Positions 61,348 through 64,000 of a stretch of 64,000 nucleotides of DNA are shown here, one piece after another; within the stretch, counting starts at the first letter, position 1; the number at the start of each line of letters is the position of its first letter. The stretch comes from Apostichopus japonicus (lineage: Eukaryota; Echinodermata; Holothuroidea; Aspidochirotida; Stichopodidae), in contig NC_092568.1 in the NCBI RefSeq assembly GCF_037975245.1, forward strand, positions 17,007,001-17,071,000. Direction: 5' to 3'. The notes beneath the pieces are model-generated. The model worked only from the letters and a program-made list of their open reading frames with translations, was not told the origin of the DNA and made no database searches. The translations under genes and the position numbers were made by a program.

Positions 61348-61569
61348 TCAATTAGGTTTACACTGAGTGAAGGTTGAAAGGGGTTGGTATAGGGTGAAAG
61401 GCAGTGGCGGACTAGCCGCATTGCGGCCATTTGGGCAATTATTGTTTATCAAAAATCTTTGCCAACTAGCAGAATCGTTGGAATGGAACGATGGGAAAAT
61501 ATTTGGCTGAATTCCACATGGGTCTTCACTTGCTTCTGAAAATAATAATATGTGTAATATCCAGTACAC
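61348..61569 (-). other. possible small exon/ORF between minisatellite and orphan gene, copy C
   Basis: Counterpart of 43007-43255, beginning MYWILHILLFSEASEDPCG and ending TQCKPN. Same doubts apply. Confidence 0.25.
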
Positions 61570-61881
61570 AAGTGTAATGCAAACAATATTGAGTGAAATC
61601 TGTTGTGTCTGCGGCCGTGTTTAGTTGGTATGCATACCAAATTTTGACCTTTCACATCAAACTTTCGTCTTTATGTCGAAATTTTCTCAATGAATCGAAA
61701 ACTGGATGTAATATCAGATATATAAGGTTTGAAAATGAAAGATCATTTGATTGCCTTGCACTATACTTTTGATAATACTAAGTACTTAGATTTATGATTT
61801 AGCAGTCGAGGAGTGCATGCCCAGTAAAATTAGTCAGGGGCTGGAACGTATTCATCCTCCTCCTCTGCCCCTAACCCATTC

Positions 61882-63915
61882 CTGCCTGTATACACTTATG
61901 TGCCGAGCTGTCCCTTCCCTATTCCTGTATACACCTGTATGCCGAGTTGTCCTATCCCTATTCCTGTATACGCCTGTAAACCGAGTTGTCCTACCCCTGT
62001 TCCTGTATACGCCTTTATGCCGAGTTGCCTTCTCCCCTGTTCCTGTATACAGCTATAAGCCGAGTTGCCTTTCCCTTGTTCCTGTATACCCCTATATGCC
62101 GAGTTGTCCCTCTCTTGTTCCTGTATATCGCTATATGCCGAGTTGCCTACTCCCCTGTTCCTGTATACGCCTATATGCCGAGTTGTCCCTTCCCCGTTTC
62201 TGTATACCCTTATATGCTAGTTGTCCCTCCATTGTTCCTGTATACGCCTTTATGCCGAGTTGCCTTCTCCCCTGTTCCTGTATACAGCTATAAGCCGAGT
62301 TGCCTTTCCCTTGTTCCTGTATACCCCTATATGCCGAGTTGTCCCTCTCTTGTTCCTGTATATCGCTATAGGCCGAGTTGCCTATTCCCCTGTTCCTGTA
62401 TACGCCTATATGCCGAGTTGTCCCTTACCCATTTCTGTATACCCTTATATGCTAGTTATCCCTCCATTGTTCCTGTATACGCCTATATGCAGATTTGTCC
62501 CTCCCCTGTTCCTGTATACGCCTATATGCCGAGTTGTCCCTCGCTTGTCCCTGTATATCGCTATATGCCGAGTCGCATATTCCCCTGTTCCTGTATACGC
62601 CTATATGCCGAGTTGCACTTTCCCCTATTCCTGTTTTCCCCATATGCCGAGTTGTCCCTCTCTTGTCCCTGTATATCGCTATACGCCGAGTTGCCTATTC
62701 CCCTGTTCCTGTATATCGCTATATGCCGAGTTGCCTTCTCCCCTGTTCCTGTATACCCCTATATGCTGAGTTGTCCCTCCTCCGTTTCTGTATACCCTTA
62801 TATGCTAGTTGTCCCTCCATTGTTCCTGTATACGCCTTTATGCAGATTTGTCCCTCCCCTGTTCCTGTATACACCTAGATGCCGAGTTGTCCATCGCTTG
62901 TCCCTGTATATCGCTATATGCCGAGTCGCATATTCCCCTGTTCCTGTATATCGCTATATGCCGAGTTGCCTTCTCCCCTGTTCCTGTATACCCCTATATG
63001 CTGAGTTGTCCCCTCTCTTGTTCCTGTATATCGCATTATGCCGAGTTGCATATTTCCCTGTTCCTGTATACGCCGATATGCCGAGTTGTCCCTCCATTGT
63101 TCCTGTATACCCCTATTTGCTGAGTTGTCCCTCTCTTGTTCCTGTGTATCGCATTTTGCCGAGTTGCCTGTTCCCTGTTCCTGTATACGCCTATATGCCG
63201 AGTTGTCCCTCCTCCGTTTCTGTATACCCTTATATGCTAGTTGTCCCTCCATTGTTCCTGTATACGCCTATATGCCGAGTTGTCCCTCCCTTGTTCCTGT
63301 ATACACCTATATGCTGAGTTGTCCCTCTCTTGTTCCTGTATATCGCTTTATGCCGAGTTGCCTGTTCCCCTGTTCATGTATACGCCTATATGCCGAGTTG
63401 TCCCTCCTCCGTTTCTGTATACCCTTATATGCTAGTTGTCCCTCCATTGTTCCTGTTTACGACTTTATACAGATTTGTCCCTCCCCTGTTCCTGTATACG
63501 CCTATATGCCGAGTTGTCCTTCCCCCGTTTTTGTATACCCTTATATGTTGAGTTGCCTATTCCCTGTTCCTGTATACGCCTATGAGCCGAATTGTCCCTC
63601 CCTTGTTCCTGTATACCCCTATATGCCGAGTTGTCCCTCCATTGTTCCTGTATACGCCTTTATGCCGAGTTGCCTATTCCCCTGTTCCTGTTTACGCCTA
63701 TATGCCGAATTGTCCCTCCCGTGTTCCTGTATACCCCTATATGCCGAGTTGCCTACTCCCGTTTCCTGTATACGCCTATGTACTGAGTTTTCCCTCCCCT
63801 GTTCCTGTATACGCCTTTATGCCGAGTTGTCCCTCCCTGTTCTTTTATAGGCCAATATGCTGACTTGCCTTCTCCCCTGTTGCTGTATATGCCGAGTTGT
63901 TCCTCCCATATTCCT
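61882..63915. repeat. 39-bp minisatellite, copy C (about 52 units)
   Basis: Longest of the three arrays. Stop-free over long spans in all three plus-strand frames, the longest frame being 61986-63317 with 443 codons, because the unit is a multiple of three and contains no stop. Treated as non-coding. Confidence 0.95.
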
Positions 63916-64000
63916 GCAGCTTTCTTTAGCAAATACATTAATTGCAAGACAATGTGTCGGTACTAATTTTTCCATTCTCCAGACTAGGAACGAGTTTGAC

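Larger units (their letters stand above)
58553..64000. repeat. tandem segmental duplication, copy C (runs off window)
   Basis: Begins at the same GCCCGTATGCAGC plus poly-G block. Holds gene C and the longest minisatellite. Confidence 0.85.

Noticed and set aside
61986-63317. 443-codon open frame in the minisatellite
   Set aside because: Arises from a stop-free 39-bp unit, has no splice or start context and rotates frame with 38/40-bp variants. Similar frames exist in all three phases.

Overview
This window is animal nuclear DNA. It is AT-rich, has GT-AG introns, many microsatellites and DNA-transposon remnants, and shows no bacterial gene organisation. The lectin, the EGF/SEA receptor and the density of short repeats suggest a deuterostome marine invertebrate, most likely an echinoderm such as a sea cucumber. 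That assignment is inference; nothing here is diagnostic.

Region 1 (1-16.7 kb, plus strand) is the 3' part of a multi-exon gene for a type I membrane protein. I could thread 20 exons by splice sites and phase. They encode five EGF-like modules, four short VWC-like cysteine repeats (each split over two exons), a SEA-type module with a GSIVV autocleavage-type motif, one transmembrane helix and a cytoplasmic tail of about 75 residues. The coding sum from 587 to the stop at 16631 stays in frame only if a 7-nt microexon at 9897-9903 is included. The 5' end lies outside the window. Introns hold a TA microsatellite, a tRNA-derived SINE, a hAT-type MITE and two minisatellites.

Region 2 (16.7-26.3 kb) is mostly intergenic repeat-bearing DNA around one three-exon minus-strand gene (21964-25160). 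It encodes a secreted C-type lectin of about 171 residues that has lost the inner disulfide pair and the EPN/QPD sugar-binding motif. Intron 1 carries nested hAT-like elements.

Region 3 (26.3-64 kb) is a direct tandem segmental duplication with three copies: A about 26303-40486, B about 40487-58552, C about 58553 to the window end. Each copy has a two-exon minus-strand gene for an unrecognised small secreted acidic protein (229, 229 and 321 residues). Each also has a conserved TGACGTCA element about 120 bp upstream of the ATG and, further upstream, a 39-bp minisatellite of about 22, 39 and 52 units. Copy C has a 46-residue segment triplicated inside the protein. Hand comparison of A and B shows mostly amino-acid-changing substitutions, as expected of a rapidly diversifying family. 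The rest of each unit is non-coding as far as I can see. It holds a Mutator-like element, hAT-like elements, tRNA-like SINE pieces, (TA)n arrays and copy-specific deletions and duplications that allow part of the history to be read.
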